Shown here in pieces: positions 36,001 through 49,100 of a stretch of 64,000 bases of DNA (position 1 is the stretch's first letter; each line of letters begins with the position of its first letter). The translations under genes and the position numbers were made by a program. The notes under the pieces are model-generated. The model worked only from the letters and a program-made list of their open reading frames with translations, was not told the origin of the DNA and ran no database searches. Source of the DNA: Diphasiastrum complanatum (Eukaryota; Streptophyta; Lycopodiopsida; Lycopodiales; Lycopodiaceae); contig CM055106.1 in assembly GCA_029204225.1 (NCBI GenBank), positions 47,626,633-47,690,632 of the forward strand. The letters run 5' to 3'.

Positions 36001-37490
36001 AGATTTGTTATTTGAACTCTAAATTTGTGTACAAACTTGAGATTGTTTGGATCTCACAAGCATTTTCATTAAGTAATTATTTACTCATGAGAAAATTGCT
36101 TACCTTTACAGATTGTAGTCAAGGAATGCTTGTGTACTGTTTTTCAGCCTAAAATCTCCGGTTAATTAGGAGCAGTTAAGTCTATCAAGATTGAATGGTT
36201 GCTATTTTCTGGTATGTAATGCTAGGGATAGAGCACTTATTTCAAGAGAGTATCTCGGGTACTCAAGACTGAGTTGAAGTCATTTTTATCTTGATGGATC
36301 TCCTAAGAGATTTTGGTGGGATGAGTTTTGTACCAAGAAGCATTTATGACAGGTCTACAAGTAATTTGTGGATAGTCTTGGACTATAATTGTTTTGGATT
36401 TTGAACTTTTGAACATTGATTTCCAGTGTAAGGTGAGGACTCACCCAGTGATTTATGTAAATTGAGGTACATGAAGGTGATGTTATTAGATTAGAGAGAA
36501 GCAAACCCAATAGGAAAATTTATCTTTTAGTGTACTTCTAAAAGGTCGATATAGTATTTCAGTGTAGAGACAGATAATTTGAGAATTATCCCATCTCTAA
36601 ATACTTATTTGATATTGAAGTCAGACTAAAGATTGATTTTCAGGGTAATTGTGAAAGTTAAATGATTGATTTGTTAGCTTTTAAATTTAATCTTCAGGTT
36701 TGGTCGACTGATCATCCAGTGTATCATGTAAATTTACTTTATATGATGATGACAGTTTGATGTATTGAAGATTTTGCCCATTTGGAAGATTTATAGCTCA
36801 ATGTACCTTTGGACCCTGAATGAGTTCTCAGGATCAGAGATAAACAATTGAGAAATTGTTCTATCTTTGTGTGCTTGCTTAGGATGGTTGGTCAAATTGA
36901 GGATAATGATTCATGGGAAGAGTTAAAAGCATACAAATTGAGTTTTTCCTAGTTACTCATTCTGAGGACAGAACTGGTTTAAGGGGGGAAGAATGTTACG
37001 TCCATGTCATGTATAAGGGAATCAGAATAATTCCTGACGTGGATAGCCAGTCACTCCAGGTGTATATGGTTATTGGTTATGCCTCATCATTCCGGGCTTG
37101 GCCTGTAAAGTAATTAATAATTATATGAGGGCCCAGACCTATAATTGGACATAGGAGCACATGCATAGTGAATGACTGTTTTAATGCAAGAATAGGAGGT
37201 TAATAGCCCAATATAAGTTGCATGGAAATCCTAGAGGGAATATTTTCTCTCTCATGAGAAAAATATCTCCATTGGAAACTCGCCCATCCTCCTATTGGAA
37301 ATTCAGTTTCTTGAGCCTGTTTCTCCTCCTCTCTTTTAGGTTCTTCCCTATGGCTTGGGGGCTAGGTCTAGGAGGAAACTCCAGGAGGGATCTAGGTTTG
37401 GATGGGTGGTTTTGCTCCACAGGTGTCCTTTTGGTTGTTTTGTGACAAGATCTAGTCAGATCTTCATATGGTGATTTTTACACACCTACT
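33035..37490 (+). mobile_element. Heavily decayed Ty3/gypsy element
   Basis: A purine tract (36979-36990, 'ttaaggggggaa') precedes TGTTACG at 36994, the usual gypsy junction of polypurine tract and 3' LTR. A segment of the 3' LTR (about 37400-37465) matches 33085-33150, which marks a partial 5' LTR. Just before the tract, a broken frame reads 'VLRIRDKQLRN', 'EDNDSWEEL' and 'GGKNV', which fits the end of plant gypsy polyproteins (ILD-k-K-LRNk-I...eATWE...G-v). Upstream, 3.7 kb shows no open frame of 60 codons in the sense direction, only scattered matches. The C-terminal part is present twice in diverged tandem form. The element is old. Confidence 0.65.
36994..37490 (+). mobile_element. 3' LTR of the decayed gypsy element
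   Basis: It begins TGTTACGTCC directly after the polypurine tract. The right edge is not defined: similarity to the 5' copy ends at about 37470, and a Copia LTR follows at 37904. A CT-rich stretch near 37320 and 'tggatgggtggttttgctcc' near 37400 are shared with 33090. The 66-, 75- and 64-codon frames inside it are LTR sequence. Confidence 0.55.
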
Positions 37491-37903
37491 CATGGATTTC
37501 CAAGGTTTGATGGTTTCTTGTGGCAAGATGGAGAAGGAGGATCATTCATGGACTTTTATGGTGGAGACATATAAAAACAGGATAAAGTTGGAGGAGACAA
37601 GCAAGCAAATGGTCATCATTCACATTTATGGTTTGGTTGCTGTAATTTTCCAGAGATTTTAAAGTTTGAAACATGGAGGAATTATTTCATTCATATTCTA
37701 TTTGGTTCTTCATGTTCTGGTTACATCTTGATGTGTAAAATTGATGTAAGAAATAGTGAAGCATCCAATTTGGACACTATTCTCTATATCAATTATGAAA
37801 GATATTTTAGAACCTTAAAAAATAGATCTATACTTAGGATGGAGATCATTCTAAAGTTGGATCAAATTAGTATGGTTAAAACTATGCCAAAACTAGTAGG
37901 GAG

Positions 37904-38529
37904 TGTGAGAGATTTCAACTAGTTTAGTCTAGTTTAGTCGTATTTTGATAAATTGTCAATATGAGGCAAAATTCATTTTAGACTTAAAGATAAACTTTTT
38001 GAAGTTATATTAGTTTAAAATACATTCAATAAACACTTTTTGAAAGTGTGGAAAGCCGAGTTTGAGAGAGATTCAAATTTGAACTTTGAATCTAGACCCA
38101 AAAATAGTAGGGTTTACATTTTGGAGGGAAAGCCAAGTGGCCAAATAGGGTTTGGACCTACTATAAAAGGATGTAACTCATGGAGAGACACTTCTCTCTC
38201 TCATTTCATCATTATACATGGTTCTCTTTGGGTTCTACTACTCATTGGTGCAGTCTCATGATGTTATCTTGCAATTCTATGTGTAGAATGATCATTTATT
38301 GCTATTTCTGGATCCACACGTGTGAAATACAGTAGGGTACTGTAATTGTACGTAAAACAACTATATTTTATATTTTGATTCATGTTTGATCAATATCTCT
38401 TAGAGTTTGCATCTCATTTTGTATGTAGATGTTGATTTTTCTACATTGGTAGGATTGTTGGTTTGCTCCTTTTTCTAATCAAAGATCAGGGACATGGATT
38501 GGATCTTGAATGATCTGAAATCATTCACA
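37904..38529 (+). mobile_element. Lone Copia LTR
   Basis: It starts TGTGAGAGATTTC and ends ATTCACA, matching the complete LTR at 62067-62702 end to end with a few indels. TATAAAA lies at 38163-38169, and the palindromic 'cacacgtgtg' near 38320. No primer site follows and no gag is present. The five bases on each side ('gggag' and 'ataga') do not match, so a clean solo-LTR origin with target duplication is not supported. Confidence 0.85.
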
Positions 38530-39345
38530 ATAGATAGATAGAAAACTTTGAAATTTCTATTCATTAATGTGATATAGCATTCCACTGATATGTGAATTCT
38601 CATTTCTTGATGAAAAGCAGCATTCCAAATCAAAATATTAATATAAGATTGAAAATAAAAACCCATTTGAGAATAAAAATGAATTAATATGTGGGGATCA
38701 AAATAATCCAAGGATCATGAAAAAGAAGTTCAGTCTGTGTACATACAACAACTTCTGTTGATTCAAACTTCAAATTGTGCAATTCAGTCTTTCAAATATG
38801 TTTTCATGATTTTCTTGTCCATTCTATACCATAAATATCATGCATTGCCCATTGATAAAACCTGAGATGATGCATCGTTCATCATGATATATCTCTTTTA
38901 ACTACAGTGTTTAATCACTCAACCTCCTTGTCCAAGAATTTCAACCTATTTATAGTCATAAGAGATGAATCTCTTTCCTCTCTCTAGATTCATATACCCC
39001 TAAGATAAAAATATGAATCATATACTAGGAATGACCAGATTATATCATATAAAATGCATTTTGTGGAACTTAAGGTATACCACTTTTAAGACCTATCTAA
39101 AATAAAAACTATTACTATTTTAGTCCTTTTAACACATGTGAAACTTTTGATGATAATAAATTTAGAAAAGTTTCTAAAAAGACTCTATAAGGATTGCAAT
39201 GTAGGCTGTCCGAGTTTACAACTTTGAAAACCACATATAATAAAACAAAAGAAAAAGTAATACATAAGTGCCAAAAAAGAAGAAGAATAAGTGCCAAATT
39301 TAAATCAATGTTGTATTAAATTAGAAAAAAAAGATTCAATCTTCA

Positions 39346-39475
<130 letters not shown>

Positions 39476-39979
39476 CACCAAACATGAATTACCATAAGCA
39501 TCGAATTGAACTATCAAATTAAGACAATTACTTAGATCATTCGACTAACTAGTAGTTTATTTCAGGTACCCTTGAAGAGCGCAAGAATTTTAGACAACTA
39601 TGATAGCCGTGAAATTTTCAAATCAGATATTCTATGTCAGACAATGGAGGGAGTATCAGAAAAAGAAAGAGAGAAAAGAATTAAGAGAGCATTCGACAAT
39701 GCTAAAGCACGTAAAGAAAACAAAGAATCTATATATTAAGTGTTGTGATAGCAATGATCAGATCATGAAAAAGAGAATTTTGTGACCGATAATGGTTCGC
39801 AGTAGTTATGCGCTAAGCACTATGATCCTACTAGGCTTGCTACAGATGAAACAATATTTGTATCTTCTTGAATTACGCTCCCTTTCTCATGAAATCTCTG
39901 ATTCTAAGGAATCAGATAATCTGATACAATTGAGTTCTTGCTTGAACTCTACTTCACACATCTCTTATTATTCTGATTT

Positions 39980-40007
39980 GTTGTTGTTGTTGTGTGTGTG
40001 TGTGTGT
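39980..40007. repeat. (TTG)n-(TG)n compound microsatellite
   Basis: About four TTG units run directly into nine TG units. Confidence 0.85.
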
Positions 40008-40609
40008 ACAAAGTTAGAAAGATCGTGACTAACCTATTCTTGTGAACATGTGTTAGGCACGATGTATTGTTTACAAAATAACACGAAACAATCTAGTGTA
40101 CACTCTACAGTCTACAATTGTGAAAATATGTAGTTACTATATATAATAGCATGTTCCAATGTCGATGACGTAGTCTATTTCGGATTCGGTAGAGGAAGAG
40201 CTCCCATTTGGGTGGGACCATTCAACATTCAATAGTTCGGTAGTGTCGATACTTCGACAATGTTGATAGTGACGATAGTGTCTACAAGGCCAATAGTGTT
40301 GAAAATGCCGATAGGGACCATTCGATAGTTAGATGTCTTTGGTTTCAAATATCCGTGAATTTCTGTAGACTGTTTGAATGTGCATGTAAAATTGCAGATT
40401 GTCTCAAATAATAGTTCATTTTTGTATCATTACAAACAGTGGCTGAATTGATCGCACTACGCGGTCTTCGATTGCAAGCGGCCATTGCATAACAGTGCAA
40501 GATACAAAACAATTGATAATGAACATCCAAGATACAAAACGATTGATAATGTACAAAACGATTGATAATTTTAGTTAGTTGAACCATCCATGCAAGTTAG
40601 TTTAACTTC

Positions 40610-40860
40610 AGTTAGTTAAACTCGGGCAGTCTTTTGCCGACGGGCAACAATATATTATCCAATCACATATCTAGACTCTGCCCGACGGGAGTTTTGGCTA
40701 AAAATATACTCGGGAAATTGTAAAAAAAATTTGTCCGACAAGCACCGTTACCGTCCTACACACATGTAAAAATATTATTGGGACATGTAGACATCGAGGA
40801 GTTGAAAAGTAAAAAGAAGTATCTTTACAAAGGGCCCTTATAGCGCTTGGACCTCCCCTA
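40610..40860 (-). repeat. Dispersed repeat, copy B
   Basis: This is the reverse-oriented relative of 11065-11315. It carries 'cgggcagtcttttgccgacg' and a second 'tgcccgacggg' 50 bp on. The GCCCG/CGGGC blocks could mark ends of a small mobile element, but no target duplication was identified. Confidence 0.5.
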
Positions 40861-41439
40861 ATGTCATGCGATTCTACACTCAATACCCATGTTGCACAAA
40901 TTGCTCACTCTGGGAAAGTGAAACATGTGCTTCTAGACCGTGCGGATTTAATGAGATTTAGCTCTTTTTAAAATCTCTTTCCCACCGCAAAATTAATAAT
41001 GACCTCTAAATTGAGAACCACCATTCCCAATTTACAATTAGCACAAATAGCTCCAAAATAAGAGGATAGTGACACATCTTTTTCAAAACCACAAAACGCA
41101 TGCAAAAGTTAGAGTCATACATCTTCTATTCAACATGCAAAAATTGCATGCAAATTTCTAACTATCGACATGCAATAAAAGCTGGTTTACATGCAATTGT
41201 AGAGTTGCCTTTCTCTTCCACATATACAGATGTTGGTGGAATCAAACACAGTTTGCTTTTATCCATTCACGCTCGTCCACTTTCATGTTGGCTAAGTGAG
41301 CCCTCCATTAAGATCCAAGCCTCAAAAGTTGAGACCACCTCCACAATTTATCCTTGAATGTTGACTTTCTTCCAAACTCCATTGACCAATGTCAAGACAT
41401 AAATGTTTCCTTTGCAAGGCAAGGCCAAAGCGCGCTTGC

Positions 41440-41444
<5 letters not shown>

Positions 41445-41480
<36 letters not shown>
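41445..41480. repeat. (CA)n microsatellite
   Basis: Eighteen CA units. Confidence 0.95.
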
Positions 41481-41481
<1 letters not shown>

Positions 41482-41583
41482 GAATTGATTAAAACAAGGT
41501 TTCAAAATGTAAAACAACAATTTCAAAATGCACCTTGAAGTGATCAAAACATAATCAAGAAGAGATGGGAGGGCTACAGATCC

Positions 41584-41715
41584 ACGTAGAGAAGTAAAAT
41601 AGCAACAATTGCGCTACCCTACAGGAGAGAAGGAAAAGAAACATCAACAACGTAGAGAAGTAAAATAGCAACAATTGCGCTACCCTACAGGAGAGAAGGA
41701 AAAGAAACATCAACA
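41584..41715. repeat. Perfect 66-bp tandem duplication
   Basis: Units 41584-41649 and 41650-41715 are identical, beginning 'acgtagagaagtaaaatagc'. The lack of differences implies a recent event. It lies 1.4 kb upstream of the ABC transporter start. The unit is a multiple of three, so the minus-strand frame repeats a 22-residue hydrophobic peptide; I take this as chance. Confidence 0.95.
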
Positions 41716-42742
41716 ATCGTATGTTGCCATCACCATCACGTATCAAGCTCAAAAAACTTTCAACCCCTTCCAATGGAACCTGTACATGCATAAGGACGCG
41801 TTGTAATCATGCACATAAACAAATAAAGTTTTCCAAAACTAGCAAAGGCATTTGCATTGTGCTAATGTCTTTTTGGATTTCTTCTCAAAAGAGTGCAATT
41901 TATACAAAAACACATAGCCATATGCATGCCACCATGGTAAAATGCGTACAATTAATGAAAATTATAATCAATAAAAGCAAGGTGATCCATACATGACGAG
42001 AAGCTTTGCCAAAGATTGAATTCTAGAAGAATTTAAGAATTGCAAAACTCATTCATATGCTCAACCTCACCTTAGAAGGGGAACTCACCTTTGAGCAAAT
42101 CTTCACAAAAGCCTACAGCTACCACAACAAAGCCATAAAAAAAATACAAAAACATTGACTTTTTTATGTTTACTCTGCAGGGCCAAGAAAAGAGGAAAAA
42201 TAGAGGCACATACGTATGTACTGTGGACGTCCCACGAGGGAGCGTTATGCATGCACACTAGTCCCATACTACAGGCAGGCCCAGGAGCCCTGGCCCTGGC
42301 CCCTCCCTGGGGCCTGCACCCCTGCATTGCACACTGCAGCGCAGGTGTGCATGGGGTGCTGAAAAGCCTGAAATTATGGAGAGGTCATCGATGCAATCAT
42401 GTTCGTAATGAATGACACGCTACTCGACGGGCCGTGACTCGTCCTTTTCCTGATGATACTACCTGCATGCCCTTGTCAGTTTAACTGCAATGACTTTACA
42501 AATTGCAGAAGTCAAATTACTAAAAGAAATCCAAAGACCTATACTGACCTCAGACGTGGATATTCGTGAATTCTTACGACTTAGGGAAGCAAGTTAGAAC
42601 GGGGTTTTAAGATATTCAGTAGCTTGCAGGTTGGCGTAAATACTATGCACAATGACATATTGCAAAGCGTTGCCGCATTCACAAAGCTAGCTTTTCTAAG
42701 CAGCTTTTAGTAGCACACGGTGTCATTTTGCCTACTTTTTCT

Positions 42743-42748
42743 TATAAA
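42743..42748 (+). promoter_or_regulatory. Candidate TATA box of the ABC transporter
   Basis: TATAAA in 'cttataaagg' lies 404 bp before the ATG at 43147. It would place the transcript start near 42775 and give a 5' UTR of about 370 bp. Other AT-rich candidates exist nearer the ATG ('aaaatatatct' at 43026), so the choice is not firm. Confidence 0.4.
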
Positions 42749-43146
42749 GGTCGCAAATAGAACTTAAATTGAGATCCCTGCAATTCAACGTTTTAGGTGG
42801 GCTGTCACAACACTGGAAAGCAGGGCTACTTTGCACTTTGGAAGTAGCTGTGCATTGTGCATTGTAGTGTCACTGGTGTGTGGAGTCCACACTCTTGAGT
42901 GTGCAGAAAAGACATTGACGCGCAGGAAGTGATAACTAATCTTGACACTGGCAGTCTGGCATACACACCCAAAAAAATCCAACTTCTTGCGGTGCATTAA
43001 ACATCAAATTCGGATCGAAACATCAAAATATATCTATCAAAGAGATGGTGTGGGAGCATTGAAGGTGCCACTATGATCCTGGAGCTGGTGGTGGAAGGAT
43101 CAAGCTGCATCCTCTAGCAACAAAAGTCCATCACCTTTACGCAAGG

Positions 43147-46100
43147 ATGGCGGAGGGGACGCCTGCTCAAGTGAGGCGCTCAATGGGGAGTAGCAGCTTT
43201 CGACAACTGAGGCTTGGATCCGAAAACACTTTTGGGAGCCGGCGGCATGTTGATGAAGAGGAGATGGCCTTGAAATGGGCTGCTATAGAACGGCTGCCCA
43301 CATTAGACCGACTCAGCACAGCCATCCTTAAGTATCAGTCAGAGAATGGGTGTGGCATGGCACACCAAGTGATTAACGTAAAAGAAATAGGATTTCAGGA
43401 GAGACAAAAGTTTATGGACAAGCTAATCAGAATGGCAGAGGAAGATAATGAGAGATTCCTACAGCAGTTGCGCAGTAGGATTGATAGGTGAGGTCTGGGT
43501 TTTTTCTCCTTGTCATGGCATTCTTTTGCAGCATTTGGCATAAAAAATTCGGTACGAATTAAAACAGAATAGTTGAAAGTACCGACTCTCTGACGAAACT
43601 CTCGCTGATACAGTAAACACCGTCAACAACAGAACAAAGCGGAGTTTTCTATTCAAGAACTGGATAAGCTTTCAACGCCTAATCTTTGTTTTATGCGACT
43701 CATAATTAAGTTTATTTTTAAAATATGGTTTGAATCTCTTAAAATTGAGAATTTCTCGATCGTCAATCCATCCATTGATGTCATAAAGCTTCATACGATT
43801 AGTCGGATAGCCTCTGTGAGCAAAATGTTGATCTTCCAGCTATATGCGTCTGATCAAGTCGAAATGCAAGAAGAAAGATGCTGCCATCGTTTTAGACCAT
43901 ACAAAGCATGCTCATCAGTTTCATGCGATTCAATTCACAGTATTAGGAAAACAATTTTTTTGGGAACATTTTGCAATTTAACGTGATTCTGTAAGCTCTA
44001 TAACCCTACAAGCCGCGGACTAATTTACAGTGTCAAGAGTGGGAAGATAATTAATCTACTAGGACAGGTGACACCGAGAAATTTCCATAAGAGTAAGATT
44101 TTATTCAATCTGTTATGCATTGAAACGATTTGCAGAAGACTACATGACGAAACTTTAGAATAACAAAAACAAGCCACTTCTGGTCTGACATTGCATCTCT
44201 AGAAAGTTCTGATTAGGAGCACAGATGTTTGATGGCAGTTGTATAGATTCAGATTGCCTCAATTTTTACCAAAACAAGAAGGCAAGTTCCAGAATTAATA
44301 AGACTAGCTAAATTGCCTGGTTTAATATCTAGACACGTCTCTGCGGTCTAACTTATGCACGATAAACGAAATTATCTCCACCGCAGACAGTTACTAGGAG
44401 CACTAAGGATTTCAGTGAAATAAACTGGCCTTTCTCCAGCAACGTGAATGTGGAGTTCTTCTTGCAACTAATCATTTCTCTTTATTAGAAGTAACTTCAA
44501 GCCATTGTCTCATCGGATCTGCTGCTGGCCTTAGGCTTCTATGTGAGCTTCACATTATGTGAAAATACTGTTATTCGATAATAACGCTTTCATGTAAGCC
44601 TTGTTTTGCAGGGTTGGGATGAAGCTTCCGACAATTGAAGTGAGGTACGAGAACCTGACAGTTGATGCAAAATGCCATGTTGGCAAAAGGTCGCTGCCCA
44701 CTCTTTGGAATGCCACCAGAAACACTATCGAGGTACATGCTGTTCGGAGGGTCCTACCCCTGGAATACGTGCATGTTGTAAAGGATGTAGTTTTTCCAGA
44801 GCGAACTCTTGTGCTGTTGTTATGAATTCCGTCGCAATGAGGATGACTCTGCCATTTCATGAGAATGGACTTCGCAATCAGCTCATCCAACTTAAGCAGA
44901 GTGTGTGTGTGTGTGTGTATTAGACTCCACGAATCTCGATTCTCCAATAGATTTTTTGGATGTACACAGGAATTCCTGGACATAGTTGGCTTATCACCCT
45001 ACAAAAAGGAGGAGGTCCATATTTTGAAAAGTGTCAGTGGCATTATCAAGCCTGGCAGGTAGTTTCTCCACCTGTTATTTACCAATTTCTTCACTGCTCA
45101 TTTATTTACTTTGCCAATTATTCGATTGTACAGGGCGGTACAGGGCGGAATCCTTCTTTTGAAAAGATTAAGAACACCAGCTTCTCTCTCTCTCTCTCTC
45201 TCTCTCTCTCCACAGAGATGATCCAGTCCTCTTTCCAATCTTCAAGCTGAGCTTCACATATATGCATCAGAGATATTCTCATCCTAGTTTGTGAAGGTTT
45301 TCCAACCTTTTGGTACAAAATACTTTCCAGTGCCCACAAGGCTTGGGACTCCATGAAGCAGAAAACCATCACACTATTATTATTAAGCACATCTCGGCCA
45401 AGTTAAATGGTTTTAATGTTATCGAAGTTGACTCGTGAATCTGGTTGAACCTTCACTTTGCAAGCCATCTTGAGGAAGCCAATTACATGAGCAAAAAGGT
45501 TTTCTGCTGTTTTATGGTCTGCAGGAGTGTATTTGACACAAATTATCGGATACAGAGGCTTCACTACCAGGACTTCCAACAAGACATCATAGAGGCAATG
45601 ATGGCACTATAGGAGAAAGCACTTGAACGATTGCAATTGAGCATATGCATGTTAGATGAGATTCAAAGTAAAAGGGTGTCACATGCCCATGAGCAGAGCA
45701 TAACAATAATACAACGATAGAAAGAAAATTTCAAAATGTATAGAGCAATCTGGTGTAGACAGATATTGAATGGCAACCTCCATGATGTAGCTAAACAGAA
45801 TTAAGTTAAACATTTGCTAACAAATCAAGATAATTAATGATCTAAAGTCTAGTATTCAAACAACTGACTATCCAAAGTGAGGGTGTGCCTGTTTGATAGT
45901 GTCCAAGGGCCCAAACTAAGGTTGAAGCTGGACTTCGACAAATTCATACACACCTACCTGTTATGTTTGTTCAGTGTACCAAATGTGACACGGGCATATT
46001 GCTACTGAGTACTCTTGTTGTGCACGCACAAATGAAGGGATGATTTGTTAAGAAACAAGTGATATGACAGTAATGTCAGGGCAGATGTGTTGCTCAGAGA

Positions 46101-49100
46101 TATCCTAATTATTTTTCTTGAGAACATAAGCTTATCCTCCCTGTTACAGTGCCCAGTAGGTTGCAGGCCATGTCATAAAATTTATTAAATTCGATGTAGC
46201 TACTTGCACTAAAACCTGTAAAAAGCCTCCATGGAGGGCCTCTTCTAGCTGGTCCAGCTCATTAAACTTTGAAATCCTTTCTCAGATACCCAATTGTCAT
46301 TAAACTGAATTTAATGTTCACAAAATTGCACAATGGGGAATCAACTCCGGCACTATTTCCTGATTGCTCTGTAACTTCCATGGCAACTCAACCATTTCAT
46401 GTTGGATAGGCATCAACCAAATTCTTCTCATACCAATTTTTGCAAAGAGCATAAGATTATGTGACATAAAGGAAGAGCAAACAATTGCTTTTAGTCAAAC
46501 TACTATGTATCATCAAAAAATGTTGATGCCTTCAGTAGTTCAAAGCTTGGTAAAAACCAGGCCTACATTCTATTGTTCATTTGTCAATTTGACCATGGAA
46601 CAGTAGGTAAGTATTCTCAAAAGATTGAGTAGCATTCTAAAAGTTTCCTCGGGGATGCTAACTTACTGTCTGTTATTTAACGTCATATTTCAGGATGACC
46701 CTGCTGCTTGGTCCACCTGGCTCTGGGAAAACAACTCTACTTCTAGCCCTTGGTGGACAACTTGATCGAAACTTGAAAGTGAGGAAATTAGAAAAGTTAA
46801 AAAAATTCTGGAATGTAGCAGCACAAAGAACATTTCCAATCATAGCTGCAGTAGTTCTTTCGTTTTAAATTAAATACAGATGACACATGCTGCAGATGAA
46901 AGGAAGTATCTCCTACAATGGGCACCCTTTGAGTGAATTTGTTCCACAAAAGACCTCAGCTTACATCAGTCAGCATGATTTGCACATGGGTGAGTTGACA
47001 GTAAGGGAGACACTGGAGTTCTCTGCCAAGTATCAAGGAGTGGGGGCAAAATATGGTATGTTTGTTGGCTCACTTATTTGACTACTATGTTCATGGCTAT
47101 TCTAAATCTTTAGCACTAGTTTATGAAGCCATCCTCGACACTGGTCCTTTTGATGCCTCAAAGAGGGAGATATCTGTTTATCTAGATAGTTTTATGGTAC
47201 TGAGGATGTGTCTAGACAATCAGTGGATATAAGCCAGGAAGTGTAGCTGGTATTCTTTGAAGGATTTAGGTAGGGATAAAAAAAATATTCCCCAAAATTA
47301 GATATGTTCCTTTTTCTCATAAATCTGCTGCAACCACGTTTCAGAGCGCTCATTTTCAAACGTGAAAGATCCGGACAGCGGAATGCCCTCTGGATCATTT
47401 ACTATTATTGTTATTTTTAGCCCAAAAACCTATGAAAACCAAAAGGACTTATAACAACCAAAAAATAACCAATAATCACCAAAAAAACGCTAAATCTCAT
47501 AGAAACCAAAACAGAAATATATTACAATTTACCATAAACACCAAAAGGCCCAAAACCAATAGAAAACCAAAAAAAACGCAAATTAACCAGTATAAAACCA
47601 AAAGGCAAAAAAAGAAAAATCACAACTATCCAGGAAACCCTAATCAGGTCTCCCCAGTCGTGTGCCAGAACGCATTCCGGAACTAGGCTAGCAATTTTAA
47701 TTTCCGTACATTTTTTTTTTGCAGAAATGCTACGGGAGCTTGCAATGCGGGAAAAGGAAGCAGGAATTTATCCTGAAGCAGATATTGATCTTTTCCTGAA
47801 GGTAAATGCCTAGTTCAACTGCATCTTTACTTGCATGCATGAAACTTTTTGTCAGGAAGAAGAATAAATCTTCAAACAGTCTTGAACATCAATTGTGGTC
47901 AGTGTTGTTTGGAAATAGGCAACTTCAGTGGAAGGCGTGCACAGTGGAGTTGTTACAGACTACGCCATGAAGGCAAGATCTCTCTCTCTCTCTCTCAAAG
48001 TTATGACCAAAACTGTGAGAGTGCAAACATAGGGAGAATTTTGTAAGAAAATGTAAGTGTGTTGAACAAAATTCCAAGCTGCTACATAAATCTTCTATAT
48101 ACGAGCTAAAGCTAACCTCAACTGATCCAAGCTGCTCCAAGACTAGAATTCAATCAGTTGACAGTCAAAGTGCAGACTCAACAGAATATTAAAAGAATGT
48201 AACTGCGTTGAACAAAATCCCAAGCTGCCACATGTAACATAAATCTTCTAGTATGAGCCAAAACCCTCAAGTGATCTAAGCTGCTCTATGACTAGACTCC
48301 AATCAGTTGACAGTCAGAGTGCAAAGTGTAGAGAGAATATTGAAATAAAATGGAAGTGCATTGAACAAAATTCCAAGCTGCTACATATATCTTCTAAAGA
48401 CAAGCTAAAGCCATGCTCAACTGATATAAGCTGCTCTAATTGACAGTCAGAGTGCAAAGGATATAGAGAATATTGAGAGGAGATGGAAGTGGACTGGTGT
48501 GGGAATCTGGGATTGACCACCCAAGTTCAAACCCCGCTCACACATGGGTAGTGTTCCAAGGAAGAAAAAGAAAAAGTTCCCAAGCTGCCACATAAATGTT
48601 TTAAAGACAAGCTAAAGCCTCAACTGATCTAACTTGCTCTAAGACCAGACTCCAATCAATTGCCTACTGATAATGAAATCTTATGGCTTCGTTATGGTCT
48701 CCAGGTGCCCAAGCTAGGACTAGGTCTATGACCTAAATCCAGGGCCACAATAATAGTCAAATATTTGATAAATGCTTGTAATGAATGTCAAATGATAAAA
48801 TCAACTGCCCAGGCCCCAAACCACATATTTCAAGTTATACCATGGAGGCCGAAGGCCCAAGGAGCTATCAATAAGATGCGTGTAACTCTCCCTCCACAAA
48901 AAGGAAGTTTCCAATTGTAGGTATACCTATATAGAAAATGTAAAGCTACAACATAAAGACTACTGCCAAATACCCATAATGAAGAAGAAAAAGCCACCAT
49001 CATGTACATTCTAAGAATCTATCTAGTACTGACTATTCTTGGATGTGGATCGCACCAGAAGAATGGCCAAAGTCTCTTTGTTCCTTTTGCACAACCAGCA

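Noticed and set aside
44555-44983. 142-codon minus-strand frame over exon 2 of the ABC gene
   Set aside because: It is antisense to a conserved PDR exon and has no similarity of its own.
48495-48570. tRNA gene or SINE on the strength of 'gttcaaaccccgc'
   Set aside because: No A box at the right distance and no cloverleaf; only the B-box-like sequence is present.
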